64,000 nt of DNA from Cystobacter fuscus (GTDB lineage Bacteria > Myxococcota > Myxococcia > Myxococcales > Myxococcaceae), in assembly GCF_002305875.1 (NCBI RefSeq), contig NZ_CP022098.1, positions 10,726,001 to 10,790,000 on the forward strand, given 5' to 3'. Of this stretch, positions 54,434 to 63,605 are shown in pieces (the first letter of the stretch is position 1; each line of letters opens with the position of its first letter). A program made the position numbers and the translations under genes. A model generated the notes under the pieces. That model was not told where the DNA came from. It did not search any database and worked only from the letters and a program-made list of their open reading frames with translations.

Positions 54434-55544
54434 GTTGGAACCCGCCGTCGACCCGTTCATTCGTCAACGAGAGCGGGGTCCGGTAGGCCGGGAAATAGGA
54501 CTCGGCGAGTGGCTGGGCATGGTGATGCTTCCAGCTCTCGACCAATCGCTCGTACACCTCGTGATGGTACACCTTCTTCCCATGGTTGAGCGGCAGCGTG
54601 CCCTCCGGGTTGAAGCGGTGCTTGAACTGAAAGAGGGAGTCCCTCCCCCGGTGGCCCCCACCCAGGTGGAAGACACGCAGCCCGTTGCGCCGTGCCCACA
54701 GCGCGATGTGATGGAATTGGAAGGTGTTCGTCCCGAGGTGCAACGACGCCGTCTCCGAGGCGCCCAGGTGGTAGGTGAGCACATCTCCCTCGCGCAGGCA
54801 CAGGGCGGCGGAGATCATCCGTCCGTCGAGGAAGACCGCGCCGAACAGAGCACTCCGGCCCAGGCGCGAGAAGAGCCGCTCCAGGTACTCCGCCGAGAAG
54901 TAGTAGTACGGAAGCGCTCCCACCTTGTCCATCGTGGCCCGGTAGAGGCGATAGAACACCTCCAGTTGCTGGAGCGCCTCGTGCCCTTCGAGCACACGAA
55001 ACTCCAGCCCACGCCTCGGCGCCTTGCGGATGTTCCGCTGGTGGCTGGGGTGATAGAACTCGAAGAGTTCCTCCTCCGTCCGGCTCAGGTCGATGAAGAC
55101 GCTCTCCCGATCGTAGACGACGTCCATCGTCCCCTCGAACAGCCGGTGGTTGCCCGACAGAGGGTGGAAGCGCACGAACTCGCTGACGATGTTCGCACCG
55201 CGACACCAGGCCTCGAACTCCGCCCGGAACTCCCAGAGGAGTTGCGCGTGGGGCTCCGCGCAGAGCGGGCTCCCATAACCGTAGGTGGGGCTGATGATGT
55301 CATACCACTCCCCCTCGAGCCTCGCGCCGCGGGCGAAGGGCAGTTCCTGGAGCGGCCTGCGGATGAAGACATAGCAGACCGTGTTGCCCTCATCGTCCTC
55401 GTAGACGAAGAGAAAGGGTTCACCATCTCCCATGCAATGGCACAGCTCCGCATAGGCGTGGCGGTAATAGATGTCCTTGCATGAAGTTCGCGCGTACGCG
55501 CGCTCCCACCGCTCCGGCTCGGAGAACGAGATGATCTGGTGCAT
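54357..55544 (-). CDS. FemAB/GNAT-type acyl- or aminoacyl-transferase (second of two paralogues)
   Basis: Soluble protein of 395 residues, the longer paralogue of the gene at 50481. FYHPSHQRNIRKAPRRGLEFRVL is the FemAB helix, followed by YRATMDKVGALPYYYFSAEYLERLF and HLGASETASLHLGTNTFQFHHIALWARRNGLRVFHLGGGHRG, and the tail AESYFPAYRTP. ATG 55544 is chosen because the family similarity begins at once (IISFSEPERWERAYARTSCKDIYY); the open frame to 55676 is a leader. The last 28 residues arise where the gene reads antisense through the PglD-like gene. A role in substituting the amino-sugar of the polymer is likely. Confidence 0.75.
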   Translation of the reverse strand: MHQIISFSEPERWERAYARTSCKDIYYRHAYAELCHCMGDGEPFLFVYEDDEGNTVCYVFIRRPLQELPFARGARLEGEWYDIISPTYGYGSPLCAEPHAQLLWEFRAEFEAWCRGANIVSEFVRFHPLSGNHRLFEGTMDVVYDRESVFIDLSRTEEELFEFYHPSHQRNIRKAPRRGLEFRVLEGHEALQQLEVFYRLYRATMDKVGALPYYYFSAEYLERLFSRLGRSALFGAVFLDGRMISAALCLREGDVLTYHLGASETASLHLGTNTFQFHHIALWARRNGLRVFHLGGGHRGRDSLFQFKHRFNPEGTLPLNHGKKVYHHEVYERLVESWKHHHAQPLAESYFPAYRTPLSLTNERVDGGFQLRSPRVGVERARERQPPPLGRECRR

Positions 55545-55632
55545 GGTCCACTGGACTGTGCAGCGTGAATGGAAACGCGGCAAGCAGGCTGTCAGACGGA
55601 GGGGATGGACCACCACTGAACAGCCAGGCGCA

Positions 55633-56793
55633 TCAGCGAGCGGAGCAGACGACCCCGACGCAGTCGCCCGCGCCATTGCCCCGCGCGACGTTGCCGCCTC
55701 CGTCGCTCACGCCCGGCACATGAAGACCCCAGCCCGTGTTGTCGATCGCGACGTTGCGGGACACCGTGAGGGTGCTGGGGACCAACACCCGGAGACCGTC
55801 CCCTTGGTTGTGCAGGAAACGATTGCCACTCACCCCGCCGGTGAGCGCGGGTGGCACATACTCCGGCAGATCGGCCAGCGTCAGGCCGCTCCCGTTTCCC
55901 CACCAGGTACTGCCCTGGACGTCGACCGTCCTGGCCCGGACCTGGAGCTCCCCTCCATTCTCGATGACCCATGAGTCACGCAGCACGAAGTTGAACGGCT
56001 CCCAGACCGGCGCGTCGGTGGCGGAGAGTGAGCCGTTGCGCGCGAGCACCGTCCGAACGAACGAAGCCTCCTGGCAGACGCCGTAACCAAACTGGCCGAG
56101 CCGCAGGTCACCCACGACCGTGTTCCGCACGATCGAACTCGACGAGAAGGAGACGCGGCCATAGGGGCACCACATCACTGTCTCGTTCTGGAGGAAGGTC
56201 GAGCCCACCACTTCGACGGAATGGCTGTTCGCGGACAACGCGAGCCGATTGCCGAGGAAGAACGACGACCGCACCTCGAACACGCCACTGCTCGCGTCCT
56301 GCTCACTGCCCAGTCCCGAGCCATTCCTGATCAGCCGGCAGTCCGTGACCGTCAACGTCGTGTTGCCTCCACGGTCGTAGACGGCAATCCCGTTGTCGAT
56401 GAACGTGAGCCCGGACAGCCCCACCCGCTCCGGTGAAGGCAGCACCTCGCCACCGATGACATAGCCCTGGTCGAACCCCCGGATCGTGCCGTTCCTCACC
56501 GTGCTGTCGACCGATACCCTGATGCCCTCGGACACTCCCGTCCCCGAGCCCACGCGGCGCACGGTGTGGCCGCCGAGATCGAGGATGACGCCCGCGCCGG
56601 CGACTCGAAGCGCGGGGACCTCCGTGCCCGGGCACGAGAGATCGCGGGTGAGCCGGGTGCTCGCGGTGATGGTGTCGCCGCATTGGACACCGGCCTGCTT
56701 CGCCTCCGCGCCCCCGATCCGCACGGTGGTTGATCCCGAGAGCAGCATCACCAGGCCCATCGCCACGGTGACAACACCTTGTGCCTGACCCAT
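55633..56793 (-). CDS. Secreted right-handed parallel beta-helix protein
   Basis: Exported protein of 386 residues with a signal-like hydrophobic N-terminus. The mature part repeats short strands of the pectate-lyase/parallel beta-helix type (VILDLGGHTVRRVGSGTGVSEGIRVSVDSTVRNGTIRGFDQGYVIGG, ...FLQNETVMWCP, ...NRFLHNQGDGLRVLVPSTLTVSRNVAIDNTGWGL). Such folds serve as polysaccharide lyases, epimerases or adhesins. No catalytic residues can be fixed by eye. It follows the second FemAB-like gene of the polysaccharide locus but with its own space, so involvement in that polymer is only suggested. Confidence 0.7.
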   Translation of the reverse strand: MGQAQGVVTVAMGLVMLLSGSTTVRIGGAEAKQAGVQCGDTITASTRLTRDLSCPGTEVPALRVAGAGVILDLGGHTVRRVGSGTGVSEGIRVSVDSTVRNGTIRGFDQGYVIGGEVLPSPERVGLSGLTFIDNGIAVYDRGGNTTLTVTDCRLIRNGSGLGSEQDASSGVFEVRSSFFLGNRLALSANSHSVEVVGSTFLQNETVMWCPYGRVSFSSSSIVRNTVVGDLRLGQFGYGVCQEASFVRTVLARNGSLSATDAPVWEPFNFVLRDSWVIENGGELQVRARTVDVQGSTWWGNGSGLTLADLPEYVPPALTGGVSGNRFLHNQGDGLRVLVPSTLTVSRNVAIDNTGWGLHVPGVSDGGGNVARGNGAGDCVGVVCSAR

Positions 56794-57180
56794 GATGCCG
56801 CCCCCCGGTCCAAGAAGGCCCCTTGCCCCAGCCCATGGACGCTAAACCCCCACCCGTCGGCGGACAAGCCGTACCGGAAGGCGGACACGGAGTGCCGTCC
56901 CGGACAAAGCCATTCGTCTTCCATCGTCTCCGCCACCGGAAGGCCTGAAATGTTGGTGGAGCGGCACGCCCCGGCACCGGCGAGCAATGGCTCTCCAGTG
57001 CACGGTGGCGCATATCCTACGAGCCCCAGGGAATAGCTCCCGGCCTCGTCAGGCGACCGAGGCCAGGCCCACCTTCGCGCTCCATCTCAAGCAAGCAGCA
57101 CCTCTTGCGTCATCCCCTCTCTCCGGGCAGTCGTCACCCGTTGCAATGCCAGCCGCTTTCCGGGGAGCGGCGGGGGAGTC
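56794..57180. other. Intergenic region between divergent beta-helix and subtilase genes
   Basis: About 390 bases without a recognisable gene, repeat or strong promoter. It must hold regulatory sequence for at least one of the two flanking genes, but I could not identify it. Confidence 0.3.
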
Positions 57181-60100
57181 ATGACGCCCATGCGATTCAA
57201 GTTCCTTGAACCCTTCAGGAGGAGTGCGGGGCCGCTCGCACTGCTCTTCCTGTTGGCCGTGGCCTTGCCGATAGCCCGTCAATCAAACACGCCGCCGGGC
57301 AAGCCATTCGCCCCCCAAGCGCAACCCCCGCGGAACAGCACCGCCTGGGTCTTCCTCCGCCAGAAGGTGGACCTGCGCCCGGCCTTCGGGATGAAGGACT
57401 GGAGCGCGCGCGGGCGCTTCGTCGTGGAGCAGCTCCAGTCCGTGGCCCGGACCAGTCAGGGCGATCTCCGCGCCCAATTGCGGAGCCAGGGCGTGGAGCA
57501 CCAGCCCTACTGGCTCCTCAACGTCATCCGCGTGAAAGCGGACGACGAGACCCTCAAGGCGTTGGCCCGGCGGCCCGACGTCGAGCGCATCCTCCTGGAG
57601 GAGCAGTACCGCATCCCGACGCCACGCCCCGGGATGGGGCTGCAACCCACCCCCGGAGCCATCGAGTGGAACATCGCCCGCGTCCGCGCCCCCGAGGTCT
57701 GGTCCACCTTCGGCATCCGCGGCGAGGGCATCGTCATCGGCAGCATCGACACCGGCGTCCAGTTCGACCACCCCGCGCTGGCCCGGCAGTACCGCGGGCG
57801 CCTCCCGGATGGGAGTCTGGATCACAACTACAACTGGTTCGATCCCTCCAAGGTCTGTGGCAACCCCTCGCTGGCGCCCTGCGACAACATCGGCCACGGC
57901 ACACACACCCTGGGCACCATGGCGGGAGATGATGACGGCGGCAACCAGATTGGCGTGGCGCCGGGCGTGCGGTGGGTGGCCGCCAAGGGCTGCGAGGACC
58001 TGAGCTGCTCGCCCGAGACACTGCTGGCCGCCGGCCAGTGGATGCTCGCCCCCACGGATCTGAGCGGCAACAACCCGCGGCCGGACCTGCGGCCGCACGT
58101 CATCAACAACTCGTGGAGTGACGGGCCGACGAATCCCTTCTTCCAGTCCCTCGTGCAGGCCTGGGTCGCCTCGGGCATCTTCCCCGTCTTCTCCGTCGGC
58201 AACCCCCAGCCGGCCACCTGCGGCAGTGTGGGCGCGCCCGCCGCGTACCCCGAGAGCTACGGGGTCGGCGCCTTCGATAGCGACGGGAACATCGCCTCCT
58301 TCTCCGCCCGGGGCCCCTCGGCGTTCGAGGGCCTCACCCGACCCGACATCGCCGCGCCCGGCGTGAACATCCGCAGCAGCGTACCAGGCGGCTACGAGTC
58401 CCTCAGCGGCACCTCCATGGCGGCTCCTCACGTGGCGGCCACGGTGGCGCTGATGTGGTCCGCGGCTCCATCGCTGCTGGGAGACGTGGAGACCACCCGC
58501 GCCCTGCTCGATGCGTCGGCGGTGGACCGGGAAGATCTGAGCTGCGGAGGCACGTCGGGAGACAACAACGTCTGGGGGGAGGGCCAGCTCGACGCCTTCG
58601 CCGCCGTGGAGCGCTCTCCCGTCGGTCCCGCCGGCAGCGTGAACGGCGTGGTGACCGATGCGTCCACCGGGGCCCCCCTGGCCGGCGCACGGGTCGTGGC
58701 CGAGGGGCCCTTCACACGGGAAACGGTCACGGATGCGGAGGGCCAGTACTCCCTGACGCTGCCAGTGGGAACGTACCGCGTCTCCGTCACCCTCTTCGGC
58801 TACGAGCGCCAGAGCGTGGAAGGGGTGGTGGTGACCGAGGGCGGCGTCGTCCGCCTGGACTTCGCGCTGCGCCCGGTGCCAGTGCATACCGTCTCGGGCC
58901 GGGTGCTCGACACCTCCGGGGCTCCCATCGCCTTCGCCCACGTCACCCTCCTGGGCACTCCCCTGCCCACCGCCCTCACCGACGCGGCCGGCACCTGGCG
59001 CATCGAGGGCGTGCCGGAGGGCGAGTACGACGTGCGGGTGGAGGCGGACGGCTGCTTCCTGCCGCGCACCGAGCACCTGGTCGTGGACGGCGACGAGTCG
59101 CTGGAGCTGGTGCTGGAGTCCCGAACGGACGCCTACGGCTACTCCTGCCGGTACGAGCCGCCCGCCTATGTCGAGGCCACCACGCCCCTCGCTCTGGACG
59201 GGGATGACAGCGCGGTCCAGGTGAGCCTGCCCTTCGCCTTCACCTTCCATGGCCAGACGTACGGCACCGCCTACGTCTCCACCAACGGCCACCTGAACTT
59301 CCTCGAACTCAACACGAGCTTCTTCAACGAGCCCATCCCCAGCCCGCTCCCGCCCAACGCCGCCATCTTCGCCCTCTGGGACGATCTCCTCGTCGACGGG
59401 GAGTCCAGGATGCTGACACTGACGAGGGGCTCGGCCCCCACGCGCGAGTTCGTCATCGAGTGGCGCAACGTGGCCTTCCTCAGCGACGGGTCCCAACGCG
59501 TCGACTTCGAGATCATCCTCTCCGAGCGGGGAGACATCCTCCTGCAGTACCGCGGCATCTCCGACGCCGGGTTCGAAAGGGGAGAGTCGGCCACGGTGGG
59601 CATCGAGAACGAGAAGGGAACCGTCGGGTTGCAGTACTCGTTCAACACGCCCTCGCTGCGCGACGAGCGGGCGATCCGCTTCACCCTGCCCCCCAACGGC
59701 TTCATCGAGGGCGTGGTGACCGACGCCAATGACGGTCTGCCACTCTCCGGCGCCACCGTGCGCGCGCTCGAGGGGGAGCGGGAGGTGCGCTCGGTCACCA
59801 CCGGCGCGGACGGCCGCTACCGCATGCAGCTCTTCCTCGGCACGTACACGCTGGAGGCCTCCGCACCACCGAACTACGTCACCGAGACGGACACGGTGAC
59901 GCTCTCCACGGACGGCCAGGTGGTGGAACACCACTGGGTGCTGCGCACGGCGCGCGCCGTACTCGAACCCACCGTGCTCGAGTTCATCGTGCCGCGAGGA
60001 GAGCGACGGATCCAGGACCTGACCCTGCGCAACATGGGCTCCGCGCCCCTCGGGTGGACGTTGCAGGAGGCGGGCGGCGACCGGGTGGGCGTCGTTTCCC

Positions 60101-61554
60101 GGCGTGGGCTCATCCGCAGCCTGAAATATGATCCGAACAGCCACACCACGCGGGAGGTGTTCGGCGGCGGGGCACGGCCCGGTTGGGCACCGACGCTGAC
60201 GGGAGACGTCCTGAGGAGCTGGCCGGCCACGGGGCTCGGGCTGCCCTGGGGCGTGGGCTACACGGGCAATGTCTGGCTCTCGGATACACCCGGCAAGAGC
60301 AACCACGAGTTCACCGTGGACGGGATGACCACGGGACGCAGCTGGCTGGCACCGTGGGCGGGGGACTGGCTGGCGGACATGGCGCACGACGCGGGCCGCG
60401 GCCTGATGTGCCAGGTCAACGTCGGAGGTGACAACGGCATCCATTGCTGGGATCCGGACACCGGCAACGTCGTGGACTCCATCACGGGCGAGTTCCCCTG
60501 GACCGCGATCTCGCAGCGAGGCCTGGCCTACCGGCCCGATGACGACACCTTCTACGTCGGTGGCTGGAACGAGGGCATCATCTACCACGTCAAGGGGCTG
60601 TCCCATCCGGACAGGGGCGCGGTCATCGGCCAGTGCAGACCGCCGGATGGCCTCATCTCCGGCCTGGCCTGGAATCCGTCCTTCCAGGTGCTCTGGATGG
60701 CCACCAACAGCCCGAGTGACACCCTCTACGAACTCAACCCGGATACCTGCACGGTGCTGGCGACCCTGGCGCACCCCACTCCCGGCTTCAGCGGTGGAGG
60801 CCTGGAGTTGGATGAGCGGGGCAATCTGTGGATGGTCAGTCAGAGAACCTCCCAAGCGTACCTCGTCGAGAGCGGCGTGCCGGTCTTCTCGGACGTGCCC
60901 TGGCTCTCGGAGAGCCCCGAGCTTGGGAGGCTGGCCGCTGGCCGCGAGCAGCGGATCGCCGTCACGGCGGATGCCTCGGGACTGGAGCCAGGCATCTACC
61001 ACGCCACGCTGTACTTCCGGAGCAACAGCGGGCGCGAGCCCACGCTGCAGGTGCGCGTCGTCCTGATCGTGCCGGAGTACTACCAGGGCGTGAACGTGGG
61101 AGATGGCTCCCATATCGACCGCGCGGGCAACCTCTGGGCGCCCGACCGGCGGTACGCCCGCGGGAGCTGGGGATACGTCGACCCGTCCCAGGAGGTCCGG
61201 ACCAGATCCTCCATCCGCGGCACGGACGAGGATCCGCTCTACCAGACGGGCCGGCGTGGCTTCTTCGAGTACCGCTTCGATGGCCTGCCTCCGGGCGTGT
61301 ACCAGCTCGACCTGCGCTTCGCGGAGATCCAGGACGTGCGACGCCGGGAGCGCCTCTTCGACGTGGTGGCGGAGCAGACCCTCCTGCTGCCGGCGCATGA
61401 CATCGCGGGGGAGGTGGGCAGGTTGACGGCGGATGACCACGGCTTCTTCCTCGAGGTCACCGACGGCCAGCTCAACCTCCGGTTCATTCCGCGCGAGGGC
61501 TACGGGGAGCCGCTCGTCAACGCCCTGCGGATCATCCACCGGCCGGATCGGTAG
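57181..61554 (+). CDS. Large secreted subtilase (S8) with carboxypeptidase-regulatory-like, propeller-like and malectin-like domains
   Basis: Exported serine protease of 1457 residues. After a signal (LALLFLLAVALPIA) comes an I9-type propeptide region, then the S8 domain with Asp190 (SIDTGV), His239 (GHGTHT) and Ser412 (GTSMAAPH). From 480 to about 655 are two beta-sandwich modules (GVVTDASTGAPLAGARVVAEG; GRVLDTSGAPIAFAHVTL), a nidogen-like middle region (FTFHGQTYGTAYVSTNGHLNF) and another such module at about 840. A six-bladed-propeller-like stretch (about 985-1245) and a malectin-like C-terminus (NVGDGSHIDRAGNLWAPDRRYARGSWGY) complete it. The accessory parts suggest binding to prey or matrix. 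GGGGGAG precedes the ATG. Confidence 0.88.
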   Translation: MTPMRFKFLEPFRRSAGPLALLFLLAVALPIARQSNTPPGKPFAPQAQPPRNSTAWVFLRQKVDLRPAFGMKDWSARGRFVVEQLQSVARTSQGDLRAQLRSQGVEHQPYWLLNVIRVKADDETLKALARRPDVERILLEEQYRIPTPRPGMGLQPTPGAIEWNIARVRAPEVWSTFGIRGEGIVIGSIDTGVQFDHPALARQYRGRLPDGSLDHNYNWFDPSKVCGNPSLAPCDNIGHGTHTLGTMAGDDDGGNQIGVAPGVRWVAAKGCEDLSCSPETLLAAGQWMLAPTDLSGNNPRPDLRPHVINNSWSDGPTNPFFQSLVQAWVASGIFPVFSVGNPQPATCGSVGAPAAYPESYGVGAFDSDGNIASFSARGPSAFEGLTRPDIAAPGVNIRSSVPGGYESLSGTSMAAPHVAATVALMWSAAPSLLGDVETTRALLDASAVDREDLSCGGTSGDNNVWGEGQLDAFAAVERSPVGPAGSVNGVVTDASTGAPLAGARVVAEGPFTRETVTDAEGQYSLTLPVGTYRVSVTLFGYERQSVEGVVVTEGGVVRLDFALRPVPVHTVSGRVLDTSGAPIAFAHVTLLGTPLPTALTDAAGTWRIEGVPEGEYDVRVEADGCFLPRTEHLVVDGDESLELVLESRTDAYGYSCRYEPPAYVEATTPLALDGDDSAVQVSLPFAFTFHGQTYGTAYVSTNGHLNFLELNTSFFNEPIPSPLPPNAAIFALWDDLLVDGESRMLTLTRGSAPTREFVIEWRNVAFLSDGSQRVDFEIILSERGDILLQYRGISDAGFERGESATVGIENEKGTVGLQYSFNTPSLRDERAIRFTLPPNGFIEGVVTDANDGLPLSGATVRALEGEREVRSVTTGADGRYRMQLFLGTYTLEASAPPNYVTETDTVTLSTDGQVVEHHWVLRTARAVLEPTVLEFIVPRGERRIQDLTLRNMGSAPLGWTLQEAGGDRVGVVSRRGLIRSLKYDPNSHTTREVFGGGARPGWAPTLTGDVLRSWPATGLGLPWGVGYTGNVWLSDTPGKSNHEFTVDGMTTGRSWLAPWAGDWLADMAHDAGRGLMCQVNVGGDNGIHCWDPDTGNVVDSITGEFPWTAISQRGLAYRPDDDTFYVGGWNEGIIYHVKGLSHPDRGAVIGQCRPPDGLISGLAWNPSFQVLWMATNSPSDTLYELNPDTCTVLATLAHPTPGFSGGGLELDERGNLWMVSQRTSQAYLVESGVPVFSDVPWLSESPELGRLAAGREQRIAVTADASGLEPGIYHATLYFRSNSGREPTLQVRVVLIVPEYYQGVNVGDGSHIDRAGNLWAPDRRYARGSWGYVDPSQEVRTRSSIRGTDEDPLYQTGRRGFFEYRFDGLPPGVYQLDLRFAEIQDVRRRERLFDVVAEQTLLLPAHDIAGEVGRLTADDHGFFLEVTDGQLNLRFIPREGYGEPLVNALRIIHRPDR

Positions 61555-61558
61555 GGCC

Positions 61559-61690
61559 CGGGCAAGGTGTCCGGGCAAGGTGTCAGACGATTCGCGGGCA
61601 AGGTGTCCGCGGGCAAGGTGTCAGACGATTCGTAGGGGACGAATCCTCTGACACCTTCCCGGGGGGGACGAATCCTCTGACACCTTCCCG
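61559..61690. repeat. Palindromic repeat cluster (CGGGCAAGGTGTC and its inverted partner)
   Basis: CGGGCAAGGTGTC occurs four times (61559, 61572, 61595 and 61610). A 27-base unit (GGGGACGAATCC...CCTTCCCG) occurs twice, exactly, at 61635-61661 and 61664-61690. Left and right arms at 61610-61633 and 61639-61662 are complementary at 21 of 24 positions with a 5-base loop, making a long hairpin that begins about 55 bases after the subtilase stop. It may act as a terminator, and it looks like a REP-type dispersed element that has multiplied locally. Confidence 0.7.
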
Positions 61691-61747
61691 GGGCGCCTCG
61701 TGAGGGCGGGGGTATGCTGGCCCGCCACTCCACAGAGAGGACGGTTC

Positions 61748-63508
61748 ATGCTGGAAGCAGTTCCCGCGGAGAAGGACGCCGCCACGGCCACACTCCACGC
61801 GCTGATCGCGAGCGAGTGGCAGTACCAGCTCGAGCACTGCCCCACCTATGCGTCGGTGCTGGGCGATCGCCGCTGGAACGACCGCTGGGACGACCGGAGC
61901 CTCACCGCCATCGAGGCGGACCATCGGCACAACCTCCAGATTCTCGCGCGGCTCCAGGAGATGGATCGCCAGCAGCTCCCGGCCGAGGACCAGCTCACCT
62001 ACGATCTGTTCCGGCGAGACTACGAGCTGTGGATCGAGGAGCACCGGCTCAAGTGGCACCTGCTGCCCACCAACCATATGGGCGGGATCCCGGAGGGCAT
62101 CAAGCAGCCTCCGGGCCTCCAGACGGCCTACCAGCTCGCCGACACGCTGCGCTTCTCGACGACGAAGGACTACGAGGAGTGGATTGCCCGCCTCGACGGC
62201 TTCGGCACCTACGTGGATCAGATCGTCGCGCTCATGCGCGAGGGCATGCGTGAGCGCCTCATGTATCCCCGGGTCGTCCTGCAGCGCATCCCGCCCCAGC
62301 TCGAGAAGCAGCTCGTGGACGACCCCGCGAGGAGCGGGTTCTACAGTCCCTTCACGCGCTTTCCCTCCAGCATCCCCGTGGCCGAGCAGCAGCGGCTGTC
62401 CGCCGCCGGCCATGCCGCCATCGCGCGCGGGGTGCTGCCCGCGCTCACGCGCTTCCACCAGTTCCTGACGTCCGAGTACCTCCCCGCCGCGCCCGAGCAG
62501 GTGGGCGCCTGGCAGTTGCCGGAGGGGCAGGCGCTGTATGGCTTCTTCGCTCGCAAGTACACGACGACGAACCTGCTCCCGGAGCAGATCCACGAGCTCG
62601 GACTGGCCGAGGTCCAGCGCATCCACGCCGAGATGGAAGCGGTGAAGGAGAAGACGGGCTTCCAGGGCTCGCTCCACGAGTTCTTCCAGTTCCTGCGCAC
62701 GGACCCCCGCTTCTATTGCAAGAGCGGTGAGGAGTTGCTGCTGCGCTATCGCGCCCTCGCCAAGCAGATCGACCCGCGCACGGTGAAGCTGTTCAAGACC
62801 CTGCCGCGGCAACCCTATGGTGTCGAGCCGACCCCGGAAGCCATGGCCCCGGATGCCACCACGGGCTTCTACTACCCCGCCGCGTCCGACGGCTCCCGCC
62901 CTGGCACGTACCTGGTGAATCTCTATCGTCCCGAGACGCGGCCCACCTGGGAGATGGTGCCCCTCACGCTGCACGAGGCCATGCCCGGACACCACCTGCA
63001 GACGTCACTCGCCGCCGAGCAGGAGCAGCTCCCCGACTTCCGGCGCTATGGCTACCACGTGGCCTACGGCGAGGGCTGGGCCCTCTACTGCGAAACGCTG
63101 GGGGACGAGCTCGGTCTGTACGACGACCCGTACGACAAGTTCGGTCAGCTCTCCTACGACATGTGGCGCGCCGTGCGGCTGGTGGTGGACACCGGCATGC
63201 ATGCGCGGCGCTGGAGCCGGCAGCAGGCCATCGACTACTTCCTGGAGAACGCGCCGCGTCAGCCCCTGGACGTCATCAACGAGGTCGACCGTTACCTCGT
63301 CTGGCCGGGTCAGGCCCTGGCCTATAAGGTGGGACAGCTCAAGTTTCGCGAGCTGCGCACACGCGCCGAGCGCGAGCTGGGCGCGCGCTTCGACGTCCGC
63401 GAGTTCCATGACGTGGTGTTGCTCGGCGGCTCCCTGCCGCTGGACATCTTGGAGCAGCGCGTCGAGGCGTGGGTGGCCAGGACCCGCCTCGCCTTCAAGG
63501 GCGGATGA
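61748..63508 (+). CDS. DUF885 putative zinc metallopeptidase
   Basis: Soluble protein of 586 residues of the DUF885 family, whose members carry an M32/M2-like helical peptidase fold. The zinc motif is HEAMPGHHLQ, followed by a downstream Glu in YGEGWALYCETL. The remainder is helical (LHALIASEWQYQLEHCPTYASVLGDRRWNDRW at the start, RPTWEMVPLTLHEA before the motif). Family members are thought to cleave peptides, but I know of no firm substrate. There is no signal peptide. ATG 61748 follows GAGGA; an upstream GTG would read through the repeat-flanking DNA. Confidence 0.85.
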   Translation: MLEAVPAEKDAATATLHALIASEWQYQLEHCPTYASVLGDRRWNDRWDDRSLTAIEADHRHNLQILARLQEMDRQQLPAEDQLTYDLFRRDYELWIEEHRLKWHLLPTNHMGGIPEGIKQPPGLQTAYQLADTLRFSTTKDYEEWIARLDGFGTYVDQIVALMREGMRERLMYPRVVLQRIPPQLEKQLVDDPARSGFYSPFTRFPSSIPVAEQQRLSAAGHAAIARGVLPALTRFHQFLTSEYLPAAPEQVGAWQLPEGQALYGFFARKYTTTNLLPEQIHELGLAEVQRIHAEMEAVKEKTGFQGSLHEFFQFLRTDPRFYCKSGEELLLRYRALAKQIDPRTVKLFKTLPRQPYGVEPTPEAMAPDATTGFYYPAASDGSRPGTYLVNLYRPETRPTWEMVPLTLHEAMPGHHLQTSLAAEQEQLPDFRRYGYHVAYGEGWALYCETLGDELGLYDDPYDKFGQLSYDMWRAVRLVVDTGMHARRWSRQQAIDYFLENAPRQPLDVINEVDRYLVWPGQALAYKVGQLKFRELRTRAERELGARFDVREFHDVVLLGGSLPLDILEQRVEAWVARTRLAFKGG

Positions 63509-63605
63509 GTCCCCATTACGCCCTTGCGGCGAACGGCACGACGGGTCGCGTGGCCGTTGCCGCGACTCGCGTTAGGGTGGCGCCCCCCTTCATGGAGGAT
63601 GTCAC

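Noticed and set aside
57283-61578. A very long minus-strand open frame opposite the subtilase gene
   Set aside because: High GC makes the antisense frame stop-free; its translation is rich in Arg, Gly, Ala, His and Val with no domain, while the plus strand encodes a clear protease.
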